DNA from: Erythrobacter sp.
GTDB lineage: Bacteria; Pseudomonadota; Alphaproteobacteria; Sphingomonadales; Sphingomonadaceae
DNA: 64,000 nt
Assembly: GCF_011765465.1 (NCBI RefSeq)
Contig: NZ_CP050265.1
Coordinates: 434,001 to 498,000, forward strand
Direction: 5' to 3'
The notes below the pieces were generated by a model. It worked only from the letters and a program-made list of their open reading frames with translations. It searched no databases and had not been told where the DNA came from. This document shows, piece by piece, positions 53,606-63,364 of this stretch (position 1 is its first letter; the number at the start of each line of letters is the position of its first letter). A program made the translations under genes and the position numbers.

Positions 53606-54004
53606 ATGACCGACGCCCGCCGCATCCTTGTTGTCGCGTTCGCGGCGTCGCTGCTGAACATGGCGCTGCTGACGGCATGGCAATGGGGCGAGCGCATGGC
53701 GGCGCCGGACTGGCGCCCCGGGGAGGTCCTGTTCGTCTGGTTCTACGTCTTCCTTGTCACAGCGTTCGGGCTAAGCCTGCTTTGGGCGCTCATGTCCTTC
53801 GTGATCCCGCGCTTTCTGAAGGGCCACGCGGCGAATGGAGCCTTCGTCGTCGGCGGGGCGGCTCTCGGCTGGTTGATGTTCGCCTGGACGCCCGATCCAA
53901 GGATGTTCACTGCCATGGGCGCGCTTACGGCTGCTCTTTTCGCAATACTTTCCCCGGCGGCATTCCGGCGCGGGGAATCGCACGAAGTCACAGCCGCAGC
54001 TTGA
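53606..54004 (+). CDS. Small membrane protein of unknown function
   Basis: A 132-residue protein with about four transmembrane segments (ILVVAFAASLLNMALLTAW, LFVWFYVFLVTAFGLSLLWA, AFVVGGAALGWLMFAW, AMGALTAALFAILSPAAF). No family recognised. It starts 10 bp after the S24 regulator stop, so it is probably in the same transcript. Its last 17 bases overlap the end of the convergent GNAT gene. Confidence 0.68.
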   Translation: MTDARRILVVAFAASLLNMALLTAWQWGERMAAPDWRPGEVLFVWFYVFLVTAFGLSLLWALMSFVIPRFLKGHAANGAFVVGGAALGWLMFAWTPDPRMFTAMGALTAALFAILSPAAFRRGESHEVTAAA

Positions 54005-54446
54005 ACCCCGCATGGCTCGCGACAAAGCCGAGCCTCTCGTAAAATCGGTGCGCGGCGGGGCGCTGGTGGTCGCTGGTCAGCTGAACGAGGTAGCAGCCGC
54101 GCGCCCGGCATTCCTCTAGTGCCCAGCGCATCATCGCCTCGCCTATGCCGCGCCCGCGCATGGCGCTTGTCACCCGGACGAATTCGATCTGTCCGCGCCA
54201 TGCTCCGCCGACCGCGACGCCGGGGATGAAGGAGAGCTGGAAGCTGCCGACGCGCTCGCCGTCCAGTTCCGCGACCAGCAGGCGGTGATTCGGATCGGCC
54301 GCAATCGCCTCGAACGCCTCGCGCTGGTAGGCGGCCTCATTGCCCGTCGGCCTGTCGCGCGTCGCAGCGACCGCGTCATCGGCAATGAGGCCGGTGACGA
54401 AGGGCAGGTCGTCCGCGCGTGCGTCCCTGATGGTGAGTCCCTGCAT
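53988..54446 (-). CDS. GNAT-family N-acetyltransferase
   Basis: A 152-residue GCN5-related acetyltransferase. The acetyl-CoA pyrophosphate loop is in RGRGIGEAMMRWALEECRAR, and GCYLVQLTSDHQRPAAHRFY-ERLGF forms the conserved C-terminal strand and helix. The start at MQGLTIRDA places the fold correctly. Substrate unknown. Confidence 0.9.
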   Translation of the reverse strand: MQGLTIRDARADDLPFVTGLIADDAVAATRDRPTGNEAAYQREAFEAIAADPNHRLLVAELDGERVGSFQLSFIPGVAVGGAWRGQIEFVRVTSAMRGRGIGEAMMRWALEECRARGCYLVQLTSDHQRPAAHRFYERLGFVASHAGFKLRL

Positions 54447-54511
54447 GGCCCAAGCGATAGCGCGGCGCGCGCCACTTGCAATCGGCCTCGCTGAGCGGCA
54501 CATCCTTTGCC

Positions 54512-55180
54512 ATGACCGACGCTCCGAAAACGCCCCCGATGAAGGCCGCGATCCTTCCCGTGACGCCTTTGCAGCAGAACTGCTCGCTGATCTGGTGCAC
54601 CGCCACGAACAAGGCCGCGCTGGTCGATCCGGGCGGCGATCTCGACAAGCTGAAGGCGGCGGTCGCGAAGGCCGGGGTGGAACTCGAGAAGATCCTCATC
54701 ACTCACGGCCATCTCGACCATTGCGGGCAGGCCGGGATGCTGGCCGAGGAACTGGGCCTGCCCATCGAAGGCCCGCACGAGGACGACCGTTTCTGGATTT
54801 CCCGCCTCGACGACGACGGCGCGCGCTGGGGAATGGAGGCGGCGAGCTTCGAGCCGACCCGTTGGCTGAAGCACGGCGACACGGTCACGGTCGGCGACCT
54901 CACGCTCGACGTGATCCACTGCCCCGGCCACACGCCCGGCCACGTCGTCTTCTTCCACGCGCCCAGCCGTTTCGCCATCGTCGGCGACGTGCTGTTCAAG
55001 GGAAGCATCGGGCGCACCGACTTTCCGATGGGCAATCACCAGGACCTGATCGATTCGATCACCCAGCGCCTCTGGCCGCTCGGCGAGGACGTGACCTTCA
55101 TTCCCGGCCACGGGCCGACCAGCACGTTCGGGATGGAGCGCAAGACCAACGCCTTCGTCAGCGATTACGCGTTGTCTTGA
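54512..55180 (+). CDS. MBL-fold metallo-hydrolase, YcbL/glyoxalase II-like
   Basis: A 222-residue metallo-beta-lactamase-fold hydrolase. Metal ligands are H65, H67, D69 and H70 (THGHLDHCG), then HCPGHTPGHVVF, the bridging aspartate in FAIVGDVLF and the C-terminal histidine in FIPGHGPTS. The compact length fits YcbL-type hydroxyacylglutathione hydrolase-like enzymes. Thioester hydrolysis is likely, the substrate unproven. An in-frame ATG at 54539 is an alternative start. Confidence 0.9.
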   Translation: MTDAPKTPPMKAAILPVTPLQQNCSLIWCTATNKAALVDPGGDLDKLKAAVAKAGVELEKILITHGHLDHCGQAGMLAEELGLPIEGPHEDDRFWISRLDDDGARWGMEAASFEPTRWLKHGDTVTVGDLTLDVIHCPGHTPGHVVFFHAPSRFAIVGDVLFKGSIGRTDFPMGNHQDLIDSITQRLWPLGEDVTFIPGHGPTSTFGMERKTNAFVSDYALS

Positions 55181-55183
55181 TGT

Positions 55184-55342
55184 GTTCGCCCGTCCGGGCG
55201 AACGCCTCGGTGCTTTTCCTCCGCCCGGGCAAGACTGGGCTCCGGGCACCTGCCGGCGGCCTTGCAGGTGTGCTTCGCACGTCCGCGCCTTTGCTTCGAC
55301 TCCGGCCTTGCGGCGGCTTTGCCGTCGAATCTGGGTGTCGCT
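55184..55342. repeat. Hairpin-rich convergent intergenic element
   Basis: Between the convergent hydrolase and MAPEG genes lie several palindromes: GTTCGCCCG-TC-CGGGCGAAC (55184-55203), CACCTGC with GCAGGTG (55247-55253 / 55264-55270), and TTCGAC with GTCGAA (55295-55300 / 55324-55329). The first, close to the hydrolase stop and followed by a GCTTTTCC stretch, may act as a terminator. The set resembles a composite REP/BIME-type element. Confidence 0.5.
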
Positions 55343-55738
55343 TCAAATAATGCCTGCCGCGACCAGCGCCGCCACGACCGCCAGCCCCAGCAGCGTGAGC
55401 ATCGTCACGAGCGTGCCGATCATCCGCCCGACCTGCATCGAACCGCCGTCCATGCCGAAACCGTGCGCGATGCGGCCGATCATGTAGATCCCGGCGACCC
55501 ATTGCAGCCACCAGCCTCCCGCCCCGGCAAGCTCGATGAAGCCCACCAGCAGCAGCACGAAAGGCGTGTTCTCGACGAAATTCGCCTGGGCGCGCATCCG
55601 CCTCTCGAGCGGTTCGCTCCCTCCGTCGCCGACGCTGATCCCGGCGGCCTGCCGGATCGCCCCGATGCGGATCGAAAGCCAGATGTTGAGTACGGCCGCC
55701 GCCGCGCAGGCCGCGAGCGTCACGGGTAGTATGGTCAT
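55343..55738 (-). CDS. MAPEG-family membrane protein
   Basis: A 131-residue protein with four predicted membrane helices (LAACAAAAVLNIWLSIRIGA, PFVLLLVGFIELAGAGG, WVAGIYMIGRIAHGFG, MLTLLGLAVVAALVAAG). The polar loop RRMRAQANFVENTPFVLLL carries the ERxxRAxxNxxE signature of MAPEG proteins. Bacterial members are glutathione-dependent or of unknown activity. Confidence 0.88.
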   Translation of the reverse strand: MTILPVTLAACAAAAVLNIWLSIRIGAIRQAAGISVGDGGSEPLERRMRAQANFVENTPFVLLLVGFIELAGAGGWWLQWVAGIYMIGRIAHGFGMDGGSMQVGRMIGTLVTMLTLLGLAVVAALVAAGII

Positions 55739-55956
55739 CGAGGCATCCCCTGTCCTGTTCCCGGCCCTGCTAGTGCCCCGGCGCGAGGCTTGCAACGCGA
55801 AGAATTTTCGCTATAGCGCGCGCCTTCCCGCCATTTCAGCGAGGACCGGCGCACCGCCATGCTTGTGCGCGCGCGCCCCTTGCCGTAAGGGCGGCTTCGG
55901 AAAACCTGCGCTGAATTCGCGCAAGACACGATTTTACCTGAGGAATTGGCGTAGCC

Positions 55957-56139
55957 ATGGCTGTCCCCAAGAGAAAAGTATCGCCCCATCGCCGCGGCAA
56001 TCGCCGGGCCCACGATTCGCTCAAGGTCGAGGCGTTCCACGAATGCCCCAATTGCGGCGAGCTCAAGCGTCCGCACAATATGTGCGGCCATTGCGGGTTC
56101 TATAACGGCCGCGAAGTGATGGTGCCCAAGGGCATCTGA
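55957..56139 (+). CDS. rpmF: 50S ribosomal protein L32
   Basis: 60 residues. [18 protein letters not shown] and [20 protein letters not shown] with two CxxC zinc-ribbon pairs identify L32. It is the first gene of the rpmF-plsX-fabH-ihfA-merR unit, an arrangement conserved in alphaproteobacteria that couples translation and phospholipid/fatty-acid synthesis genes. Confidence 0.98.
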   Translation: MAVPKRKVSPHRRGNRRAHDSLKVEAFHECPNCGELKRPHNMCGHCGFYNGREVMVPKGI

Positions 56140-56167
56140 CCCGACCCTTGACTGAAGGAAAGAGCGC

Positions 56168-57256
56168 ATGAGCCTCCCGCGTATCGCCGTTGACGCGATG
56201 GGCGGCGACGAAGGCGTGCGCGTCATGGTCGAGGGCGCCGCGATCGCCCGCCGCCGGCATGAGGGATTCAAGTTCCTGCTGGTCGGCGACGAGGCGCGGA
56301 TCAAGCAGGCGCTCGAACACCACCCGGGCATGGCCGGAGCTTCCGAAATCCTCCACTGCGAGGACGTGGTCGGCGGCGACGAACTGCCCAGCCGCGCGAT
56401 CCGCCGGGCCAAGACCACCAGCATGGGGCTTGCCGTAAACGCCGTGAAATCGGGCGAGGCCGGGGCCGCGGTCAGCGCGGGCAACACCGGCGCGCTGATG
56501 GCGATGAGCAAGATCGCCCTGCGGACGCTGCCTGGGATCGATCGGCCCGCGCTGGCCGCGCTGCTCCCGACCTTGCAGGAACACGACGTCGTCATGCTCG
56601 ACCTCGGCGCCAACACCGAAGCCGACGCGCGCAACCTCGTCCAGTTCGCGGTCATGGGCGCGGCCTATTCGCGCATCGTCAACGGCTTCGAGAAACCGCG
56701 CGTGCGCCTGCTCAACATCGGCACCGAAGAGATCAAGGGCACCGAGCCGTTGCGCGATGCGGCCGCGCGCCTGCAGGCCGCGACCGCGCGCGAGGACAGC
56801 GAACTGGCGCTCGAATTCGACGGCTTCGTCGAATCGGACAAGATCAACCGGGGTGAAACCCATGTCGTCGTGACCGACGGCTTTTCGGGCAATATCGCAT
56901 TGAAGGCGATCGAGGGTTCGGCCCGCTTTGTCACCGACCTGCTGCGTCAGGCATTCACCTCCTCGCTGCGCTCCAAAATCGGCTTTCTCGTCTCGCGCCC
57001 TGCGACCGAATTGCTCAAGCATCATCTCGACCCCAACAACCACAATGGTGCGGTCTTCCTCGGCCTCAACGGGGTGGTGGTGAAAAGCCACGGCAGCGCC
57101 ACCGCGGGCGGGGTCGCCAATGCCGTCGCGGTCGCCGCGCGCCTGCTCGAGAACAAGCTGACCGAACGCATCGCCCGCGACCTCGCCGAGATCGGGGAGG
57201 ATGCCTTCAAGGAAAACGGGCGCGAGAACGGCCAGCAGGGCGAGGCGGCTGCGTGA
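56168..57256 (+). CDS. plsX: Phosphate acyltransferase PlsX
   Basis: Converts acyl-ACP to acyl-phosphate for phosphatidic acid synthesis, a peripheral cytosolic/membrane enzyme. 362 residues. The N-terminus [38 protein letters not shown] and [16 protein letters not shown] are family signatures. The C-terminal charged tail ([14 protein letters not shown]) is variable. The stop overlaps the fabH GTG. Confidence 0.97.
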   Translation: MSLPRIAVDAMGGDEGVRVMVEGAAIARRRHEGFKFLLVGDEARIKQALEHHPGMAGASEILHCEDVVGGDELPSRAIRRAKTTSMGLAVNAVKSGEAGAAVSAGNTGALMAMSKIALRTLPGIDRPALAALLPTLQEHDVVMLDLGANTEADARNLVQFAVMGAAYSRIVNGFEKPRVRLLNIGTEEIKGTEPLRDAAARLQAATAREDSELALEFDGFVESDKINRGETHVVVTDGFSGNIALKAIEGSARFVTDLLRQAFTSSLRSKIGFLVSRPATELLKHHLDPNNHNGAVFLGLNGVVVKSHGSATAGGVANAVAVAARLLENKLTERIARDLAEIGEDAFKENGRENGQQGEAAA

Positions 57257-58218
57257 GCGGTTCGCGGCTGCTCGGCTCGGGTTCGGCCCTGCCGCGGCGC
57301 GTCGTCACCAATGACGAGCTCGCCGCCAAGGTCGACACCAGCGATGAATGGATCGTCGAGCGCACCGGCATTCGCCAGCGCTATATCGCGGGCGAGGGCG
57401 AGACCACCGCGACCCTGGCGACCGATGCCGCGCGCGCGGCGCTGGCCGATGCCGGGCTGGAAGCGCGCGACATCGACCTCATCGTGCTGGCGACAGCCAC
57501 CCCCGACAACACCTTCCCCGCGACCGCGACCAAGGTCCAGCACGCATTGGGCTGCAACGGCGGGATTGCCTTCGACGTGGCGGCGGTGTGTTCGGGCTTT
57601 CTTTACGCGCTGACCGTTGCCGATTCGATGCTGCGCGCGGGCAATGCGCGGCGCGCGTTGGTGATCGGGGCGGAGACGTTCAGCCGGATCCTCGACTGGA
57701 GCGACCGCACGACCTGCGTGCTGTTCGGGGACGGCGCGGGGGCGGTCGTGCTCGAAGCGCCGGGCGAGAACAGCGAAGGGCGCGGCGTGCTCGCAAGCCG
57801 CCTCCACGCCGACGGCGCGCAGCACGACCTGCTCTATGTCGATGGCGGGCCCTCGACCACGCAGACGGTCGGACACTTGCGCATGAAAGGGCGCGAGGTG
57901 TTCCGCCACGCGGTCGTCAACCTTTCCGAAGTCCTCAACGAAGTGCTTGAAGAGGCGAAGGTTTCCGCCGAGGAAATCGACTGGGTCGTGCCGCACCAGG
58001 CCAATGCCCGAATTCTCGATGCGACCGCGAAGAAGCTCGGCATCCCGCCCGAAAAGGTGATCGTCACGGTGCAGGATCACGCCAACACCTCGGCTGCTTC
58101 CGTCCCGCTCGCCTTCGACACCGCGCGGCGCGACGGGCGCATCAAGCCGGGCGACCTCGTCATGTTCGAGGCGATGGGCGGCGGCTTCACCTGGGGCGCG
58201 AGCCTGGTGAGACTCTGA
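57253..58218 (+). CDS. fabH: Beta-ketoacyl-ACP synthase III
   Basis: Initiates fatty acid synthesis by condensing acetyl-CoA with malonyl-ACP. 321 residues from a GTG start coupled to plsX. The catalytic triad is Cys113 ([11 protein letters not shown]), His in [10 protein letters not shown] and Asn in [10 protein letters not shown]. Other signatures are [18 protein letters not shown] and [13 protein letters not shown] at the C-terminus. Full length. Confidence 0.97.
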   Translation: MSGSRLLGSGSALPRRVVTNDELAAKVDTSDEWIVERTGIRQRYIAGEGETTATLATDAARAALADAGLEARDIDLIVLATATPDNTFPATATKVQHALGCNGGIAFDVAAVCSGFLYALTVADSMLRAGNARRALVIGAETFSRILDWSDRTTCVLFGDGAGAVVLEAPGENSEGRGVLASRLHADGAQHDLLYVDGGPSTTQTVGHLRMKGREVFRHAVVNLSEVLNEVLEEAKVSAEEIDWVVPHQANARILDATAKKLGIPPEKVIVTVQDHANTSAASVPLAFDTARRDGRIKPGDLVMFEAMGGGFTWGASLVRL

Positions 58219-58312
58219 GGCGGTGACGGCGGCGCTGCGGCGCATTGCCAAAACCGCGCAAGTCATTATGATACAAGGCTCCCCAAGGGTCGCGCCGCGG
58301 AGGAGTTTGGGC

Positions 58313-58615
58313 ATGATGCGTTCGGTTGGCACCCTTACCCGCGCCGATCTGGCGGAGACGATCAATCGCAAGATGGGTTTGAGCCGGGCGGAATCGCTCG
58401 ACCTCGTCGAGGCCATCCTCGAAAAGATGTGCGATGCGCTTGCCGATGGCGAGAACGTCAAGATTTCCGGCTTCGGCAGTTTCGTGCTGCGCGACAAGAA
58501 TGAGCGGATCGGCCGCAATCCCAAGACCGGGGTCGAGGTCCCGATCACCCCGCGCCGGGTGATGACCTTCCGTGCGAGCCAGCTGCTCAAGGAACGCATC
58601 GCGAAAGGCGCCTGA
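58313..58615 (+). CDS. ihfA: Integration host factor subunit alpha
   Basis: A 100-residue DNA-bending protein of the HU/IHF family. [19 protein letters not shown] and [20 protein letters not shown] (the IHF-alpha arm) support IhfA over HU. The ATG at 58313 has GGAGGAG eight bases upstream. A second ATG follows directly. The frame is open upstream to 58223 but that extension is not conserved in character. Confidence 0.94.
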   Translation: MMRSVGTLTRADLAETINRKMGLSRAESLDLVEAILEKMCDALADGENVKISGFGSFVLRDKNERIGRNPKTGVEVPITPRRVMTFRASQLLKERIAKGA

Positions 58616-58620
58616 CGCGC

Positions 58621-59049
58621 ATGGCGCAGTTCGAGGACGGCAAGGATGAGGGCGCGCTGCGCACCATCGGCGAGGTGTCCGAGGCGCTCGGGATCAAGCC
58701 GCACGTGCTGCGCTACTGGGAACAGCAATTCGCTCTGCTCAAACCTCTGAAACGCAGCGGAGGGCGGCGCTATTACCGGCAAAGCGATGTCGCGCTGGTC
58801 GAGACGATCGACCGGCTGGTGAACCGCGAAGGCTACACGCTGAAGGGGGCCGAAGCGGTGCTGCGCGCGCAGACGAAATCCGAATATGACCGTCGGCGCG
58901 GGGGCGAACGCCGCGCGGGCGACCGGCGGGCTTCCGCCGAAACGCAATCGCCGGGCGGGCCCGGCCCCGAGGCTGCGCCCAAACTCGCCGAAACGCTGGC
59001 CGGGCTGAAACGCGTGCGCGACAGGCTCGCCCGCGCGCTCGAAGCCTGA
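58621..59049 (+). CDS. MerR-family transcriptional regulator
   Basis: A 142-residue regulator whose winged helix (TIGEVSEALGIKPHVLRYWE and RRYYRQSDVALVETIDRLV) is of the MerR type found behind ihfA in many alphaproteobacteria. The C-terminal half is basic and low-complexity (RRRGGERRAGDRRA), with no effector domain or metal-binding cysteines. It ends 4 bp from the convergent smc stop. Confidence 0.92.
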   Translation: MAQFEDGKDEGALRTIGEVSEALGIKPHVLRYWEQQFALLKPLKRSGGRRYYRQSDVALVETIDRLVNREGYTLKGAEAVLRAQTKSEYDRRRGGERRAGDRRASAETQSPGGPGPEAAPKLAETLAGLKRVRDRLARALEA

Positions 59050-59053
59050 ACGC

Positions 59054-62000
59054 CTATTCCGCCGCCATCAGCTCCGCTTCGCCAAGGTCGACGCTGACGA
59101 GGCGCGAAATCCCCTTTTCCGCCATCGTAACCCCGAACAGGCGGTGCATTCGGCTCATCGTGACCGCGTTGTGGGTGACGATGAGGTAGCGCGTGCTGGT
59201 CGTGCGGACCATCGAATCGAGCAGGTCGCAGAACCGCTCGACATTGGCATCGTCCAAGGGCGCGTCGACCTCGTCGAGAACGCAGATCGGCGCGGGATTG
59301 GTCAGGAACAGGGCGAAGATCAGCGCGGTCGCGGTCAGCGCCTGTTCCCCGCCCGAAAGGAGGGAGAGCGATTGCAGCCGCTTGCCCGGCGGCTGGGCGT
59401 AGATCTCCAGCCCGGCTTCGAGTGGATCGTCCGAATCGACGAGAGCAAGGTGCGCCTGCCCGCCCTGGAACAGGCGGGTGAACAGGATGCGGAAATGGCC
59501 GTCGACTTCCTCGAAAGCGGCGCGCAGCCGCTCGCGGCCTTCGCGGTTGAGATTCCCGATCGAGCCGCGCAGCCGGGCGACCGCTTCGGTCAGTTCGGCC
59601 TGTTCGCTCGCGTTCGTGCCGTGCTCCTCCTCGATCCGCGCGAGTTCCTCGGCGGCGACGAGGTTGACCGGGCCGATCCGCTCGCGGCTGGCGACGAGCT
59701 TGTCGAGCGCTTCGGATTCCTCGCTTGCCGGCTTCACATCGTCCTCAGCGAAACCGAATTTCTCCGCCAATAGCGGGGGCGGGCACTGGAAGCGTTCGCC
59801 CGAGACGCGCGCCATTTCGCTCCGGCGGGCTTCCTCGTTCTCGGCCCGCGCGGCGAGCGTCGCGCGGCCCTCGCGCGCCTGCGCCAGCGCTTCGGTCGCA
59901 TCGGCCAGCACGCGCTCGACATCGCCGAGCGCGTCCTGTGCAAGCTGCATCGCCTCCTCGGCTGCGGCGAGGTCTTTTGCCAGCCGTTCGCGCACCGCAT
60001 CGCCCTGTTCGATCTCGGCCATCAGCGCGGCGGGCTTGGCGGCGTGGACGGCGCGCTCCTCCTCGATTTCCTCGAGCCGCCGCGCCGCCTCCGACATCCG
60101 CCGCGCGGCATCGGAAGAGCGCGCCTGCCAGCTCGCATGGTCCGATTTCTGCGCTGCAAGCCGCTCGCGCGCGACCGCGAGTGACTGGTCGTGCGAGGCG
60201 AGGCGGGCGAGGGTGGACTGGACCGCGGAACGCGCCGCCTCGTTCTTCGCCTGCGCCGCCTCGAGCGCGGCGCGGCCCGCATCGGGCGGCGGCAGTTCGG
60301 CACGCTTCGCCTGTGCGGCTTCGACCTCAGCCTCGGCGGCGGCAAGCTGCTCGGCGAGATCTTCTTCGCTCTCCGCCAGTTCGGCGAGGCGCGCGGCGAT
60401 CCGCTCCTTCGCCGCCTCGGCCTGATCGAGAGCGCGCCACGCTTGCCGCTCGGCCTCGATCCGCCCGGCAAGGTCGCGTTCGAGCGCGACAAGCGCGGAT
60501 TGCAGCGCGGACAATTCCTCGCGCGCGGCGGTTTCGGTCGCGGCGGCATCTTGCGCGGCCGCGCGCAAGGCGGGGAGCTGTTCTTCCAGTTCCGCCAGCC
60601 GGTTCGCCGCTTCCAGCCGCGCGGCTTCCGCCGAGCCTTCCCCGCGCGCCACGAAGCCGTCCCACCGGCGCAAGTGGCCCGCTTTCGTCACCAGCCATTC
60701 GCCCGGGGCGAGGGCGCGCCCGTCGTCTTCCTCAGCGACATGGACCAGCGCGAGCCGGGCGGCGAGCTCGGCGGGGCAATCGGTCACATGGGCGAGCAGG
60801 CTGCCTGCGACCGGCTCCGGCGCCTTGCTGCCCGTCCAGAAGCGCCCTTCGGCCCCAGCCTCCGGCGCGCCCAGCGGTGACTTGGCATCGCGCCCCAGCA
60901 CCGCGGCGAGAGCGCGCTCATAACCCTTGGCGACCGCGACCCGATCGAGCGCCAGCGGAAGCCCGGCGCGGCCCTTCTCACGCTTCTCGCGCGCCTCGCG
61001 GTCCCGGACCAGCGCGTTGTGTTCGCGCTCGATCCCCGCCAATTCGGCCTTTGCAGCAGCGAGCGCGGTCGACGCCTCGTCGCGCGCCGCCTGCAATTCG
61101 GCCTTGCGCGCCTGCTCGGCCTCGATCCGCTCGCGCATCCGGGCGACTTCGCCGGCCGCCTCTTCCGCCGCCTCGCGCGCGTCGCGCACGGCAGCGTCGA
61201 GATCCTCGCCGCCTGCCAGTTCGGCGCGGGTCCGGTCCAGCCGCTCGCGCTCCGCCGTGAGCCGGGCGAGGCGTGCCTCGGCCTGTTCGATCGCCGCTTC
61301 GGCGACGCGCCATTCGGCCTCGACCCCGGCGTGGTCGGCGGTCGCTTTCGCCAGTGCGAGTTCGGCGGCGCGGCTCGCGCGCTCGGCCTTTTCGGAGGCT
61401 TCGGCGATTTCGGGCCGCGCTGCCTCGGCCTCCTCGACCGCCTTGCGGCTCTCCTCGAGTTCGCGGGAGAGGCGGGACAGCGCCTCGACCGCGTCGGTGG
61501 TCAGCCGGTCGGCGTCCTCGCGGTCGGCTTCGAGCCGTTCGCGCTGGCGTGTGAGGTCTTTCAGCCGCGCCTCGGCGGCTTCGAGCTTTTCGGACAGGGC
61601 GGCCATGCGGTGCCCGTGCGCGCTCGCATCGTCGCGGCGGTCGGCGAGTTCGTCGCGCGCGGCCGCAAGAGCCTTGGCCGCCTCGGCCTGTTCCTTCTGC
61701 GCCTCGGCCACTGCGCCTTGCGCCTCGGCCACGCGCGCCTCGGCGCCTTGCGCAGCGGCGCGCGCTTCCTTGGCCGAGTGCGCCGCGTCGCGCCAACGCG
61801 CGAACAGCAAGCGCGCTTCGGAAGTCGCAATTTCTTCCGAGAGCGCTTTGTAGCGTTCGGCCTGCTTCGCCTGCCGCCGCAGCGAATTCATCTGCGCGTC
61901 GAGCCCGGCCATGAGGTCTTCCAGCCGGGCGAGGTTGGCTTCGGTCTGGCGCAGCTTGCTCTCCGCATCCTTGCGCCGGACGTGGAGCCCCGCGATCCCC

Positions 62001-62476
62001 GCCGCTTCCTCGAGCATGGCGCGGCGTTCGGCGGGCTTGGCGGCGATCACCTGCGCGATCTTGCCCTGACTGACGAGCGCGGGCGAATGCGCTCCGGTCG
62101 CGGCATCGGCGAAGGTCAGCGCCACGTCCTTCGCCCGCACGTCGCGCCCGTTGACGCGGTAGGCGCTGCCCGCCCCGCGCTCGATCCGGCGGGTGACGAC
62201 CAGTTCCTCGCCCGCATCGTCCTTTGCGTGAAGCACGACTTCTGCGAAGGCGCGCGGGGGACGGGTTGAAGTGCCCGCGAAGATCACGTCCTCCATCCCG
62301 CCCGAGCGCATGGACTTGGGGCTGTTCTCGCCCATCACCCAGCGGATCGCCTCGAGCAGGTTGGACTTGCCGCAGCCATTCGGCCCGACGACGCCGGTCA
62401 GGCCCGGCTCGATGCGCAGTTCAGCCGGCTCGACGAAGCTCTTGAAACCGCTGAGCTTGAGCCGGCTGATCTCCAT
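59054..62476 (-). CDS. smc: Chromosome segregation protein SMC
   Basis: A 1140-residue structural-maintenance-of-chromosomes ATPase that compacts and segregates the chromosome with ScpAB. Walker A is VVGPNGCGKSNLLEAIRWVM at the N-terminus. Two long Ala/Glu/Arg coiled coils flank a hinge near the middle (LPLALDRVAVAKGYERALAA). The C-terminal head has the signature LLSGGEQALTATAL and Walker B PICVLDEVDAPLDDANV. Start at MEISRLKLSGFKSF. It follows the DsbA-family lipoprotein gene. Confidence 0.97.
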   Translation of the reverse strand: MEISRLKLSGFKSFVEPAELRIEPGLTGVVGPNGCGKSNLLEAIRWVMGENSPKSMRSGGMEDVIFAGTSTRPPRAFAEVVLHAKDDAGEELVVTRRIERGAGSAYRVNGRDVRAKDVALTFADAATGAHSPALVSQGKIAQVIAAKPAERRAMLEEAAGIAGLHVRRKDAESKLRQTEANLARLEDLMAGLDAQMNSLRRQAKQAERYKALSEEIATSEARLLFARWRDAAHSAKEARAAAQGAEARVAEAQGAVAEAQKEQAEAAKALAAARDELADRRDDASAHGHRMAALSEKLEAAEARLKDLTRQRERLEADREDADRLTTDAVEALSRLSRELEESRKAVEEAEAARPEIAEASEKAERASRAAELALAKATADHAGVEAEWRVAEAAIEQAEARLARLTAERERLDRTRAELAGGEDLDAAVRDAREAAEEAAGEVARMRERIEAEQARKAELQAARDEASTALAAAKAELAGIEREHNALVRDREAREKREKGRAGLPLALDRVAVAKGYERALAAVLGRDAKSPLGAPEAGAEGRFWTGSKAPEPVAGSLLAHVTDCPAELAARLALVHVAEEDDGRALAPGEWLVTKAGHLRRWDGFVARGEGSAEAARLEAANRLAELEEQLPALRAAAQDAAATETAAREELSALQSALVALERDLAGRIEAERQAWRALDQAEAAKERIAARLAELAESEEDLAEQLAAAEAEVEAAQAKRAELPPPDAGRAALEAAQAKNEAARSAVQSTLARLASHDQSLAVARERLAAQKSDHASWQARSSDAARRMSEAARRLEEIEEERAVHAAKPAALMAEIEQGDAVRERLAKDLAAAEEAMQLAQDALGDVERVLADATEALAQAREGRATLAARAENEEARRSEMARVSGERFQCPPPLLAEKFGFAEDDVKPASEESEALDKLVASRERIGPVNLVAAEELARIEEEHGTNASEQAELTEAVARLRGSIGNLNREGRERLRAAFEEVDGHFRILFTRLFQGGQAHLALVDSDDPLEAGLEIYAQPPGKRLQSLSLLSGGEQALTATALIFALFLTNPAPICVLDEVDAPLDDANVERFCDLLDSMVRTTSTRYLIVTHNAVTMSRMHRLFGVTMAEKGISRLVSVDLGEAELMAAE

Positions 62477-62489
62477 CGACGCGTTTCGC

Positions 62490-63251
62490 TTACTCGGCCG
62501 GCCGCGCGCCGGCGTTCTGGAGCGCGGGTTCGACCGCAGCCCAGACCGTGCCGTCCACGCGCTTGCCATTGACGAAGAAGGTCGGCGTGCCGGTGATCTC
62601 GTCTTCCTGGGCGACCGTTTCGGCCTGTTCGACCATGGCCTTCACCGTGTCGAAATCCGACAGGCACATCCGCGCCTGGTCGGCAGGAAGTCCGCGCGCC
62701 GCGAAGAAATCGATGAAACCCGCAAGCTCTGCGATCCGGACGAGGCGCTGGTCGTCGGGCAGGTTGCCGGTGGCCTGGATCGCCTCGGGGTTCTGCTGGA
62801 CGCCGGCCATGACCTGGCCGAGATTGGCCCAGACCTCGTCCGAGAGAGCATGGGCGCGCTCCGGCCCGCCGCACTGGACGAGCGTGGCGAGGACCGGATC
62901 GATGAAGTTGAGGAAGACCTCGCGCTGTTCCAGGCTTACCACCCCGGTCGAGATGTAATCCTGCTTGAGCGGCGGCTTGCCCTCTGCCGAGAAAGTCCCG
63001 CAATGGCCGCAGGTGTGCGAGGCGTATTCGACCAGCTTGATGGGCGCATCCGGGTTGCCGAGCACGAAGCCGCCTTCTTCCGACAGCGTCACCGTATCGG
63101 TCCACGACGTGCCTTCGGGCGCGGCGATCGGATCGATCGGGCCGGAGGTGCTTGCGGCGGTATCGCCTTCCTCACCGCCGCACGCGGCAAGCGCGAGGGC
63201 GAGCGGGGCGACGGCCAGCAGGCGGCGGAACGAAAAGCGGGTCGAATTCAT
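62490..63251 (-). CDS. DsbA-family thioredoxin-like lipoprotein
   Basis: A 253-residue thiol-disulfide oxidoreductase with a lipoprotein signal (LAVAPLALALAACGGEEG, acylated Cys near residue 24), so it is anchored in the periplasm. The active site is CGHC (ASHTCGHCGTF), and the cis-proline loop is ITGTPTFFVNGK. A conserved cysteine pair (LVQCGG, RMCLSD) lies in the helical insertion. The start at MNSTRF gives the signal. It is probably cotranscribed with smc and with the second DsbA-like gene upstream. Confidence 0.88.
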   Translation of the reverse strand: MNSTRFSFRRLLAVAPLALALAACGGEEGDTAASTSGPIDPIAAPEGTSWTDTVTLSEEGGFVLGNPDAPIKLVEYASHTCGHCGTFSAEGKPPLKQDYISTGVVSLEQREVFLNFIDPVLATLVQCGGPERAHALSDEVWANLGQVMAGVQQNPEAIQATGNLPDDQRLVRIAELAGFIDFFAARGLPADQARMCLSDFDTVKAMVEQAETVAQEDEITGTPTFFVNGKRVDGTVWAAVEPALQNAGARPAE

Positions 63252-63364
63252 CTCGGAAACAGTCCTTGTCACTGGCGAAAGGTTACAGGGTCGCATCGCG
63301 CGCTCAATAGCGGGGCAGGGCGCACTTGTGCACAAATATGTGGGCAGGCGGCCTGAACGGGGCC

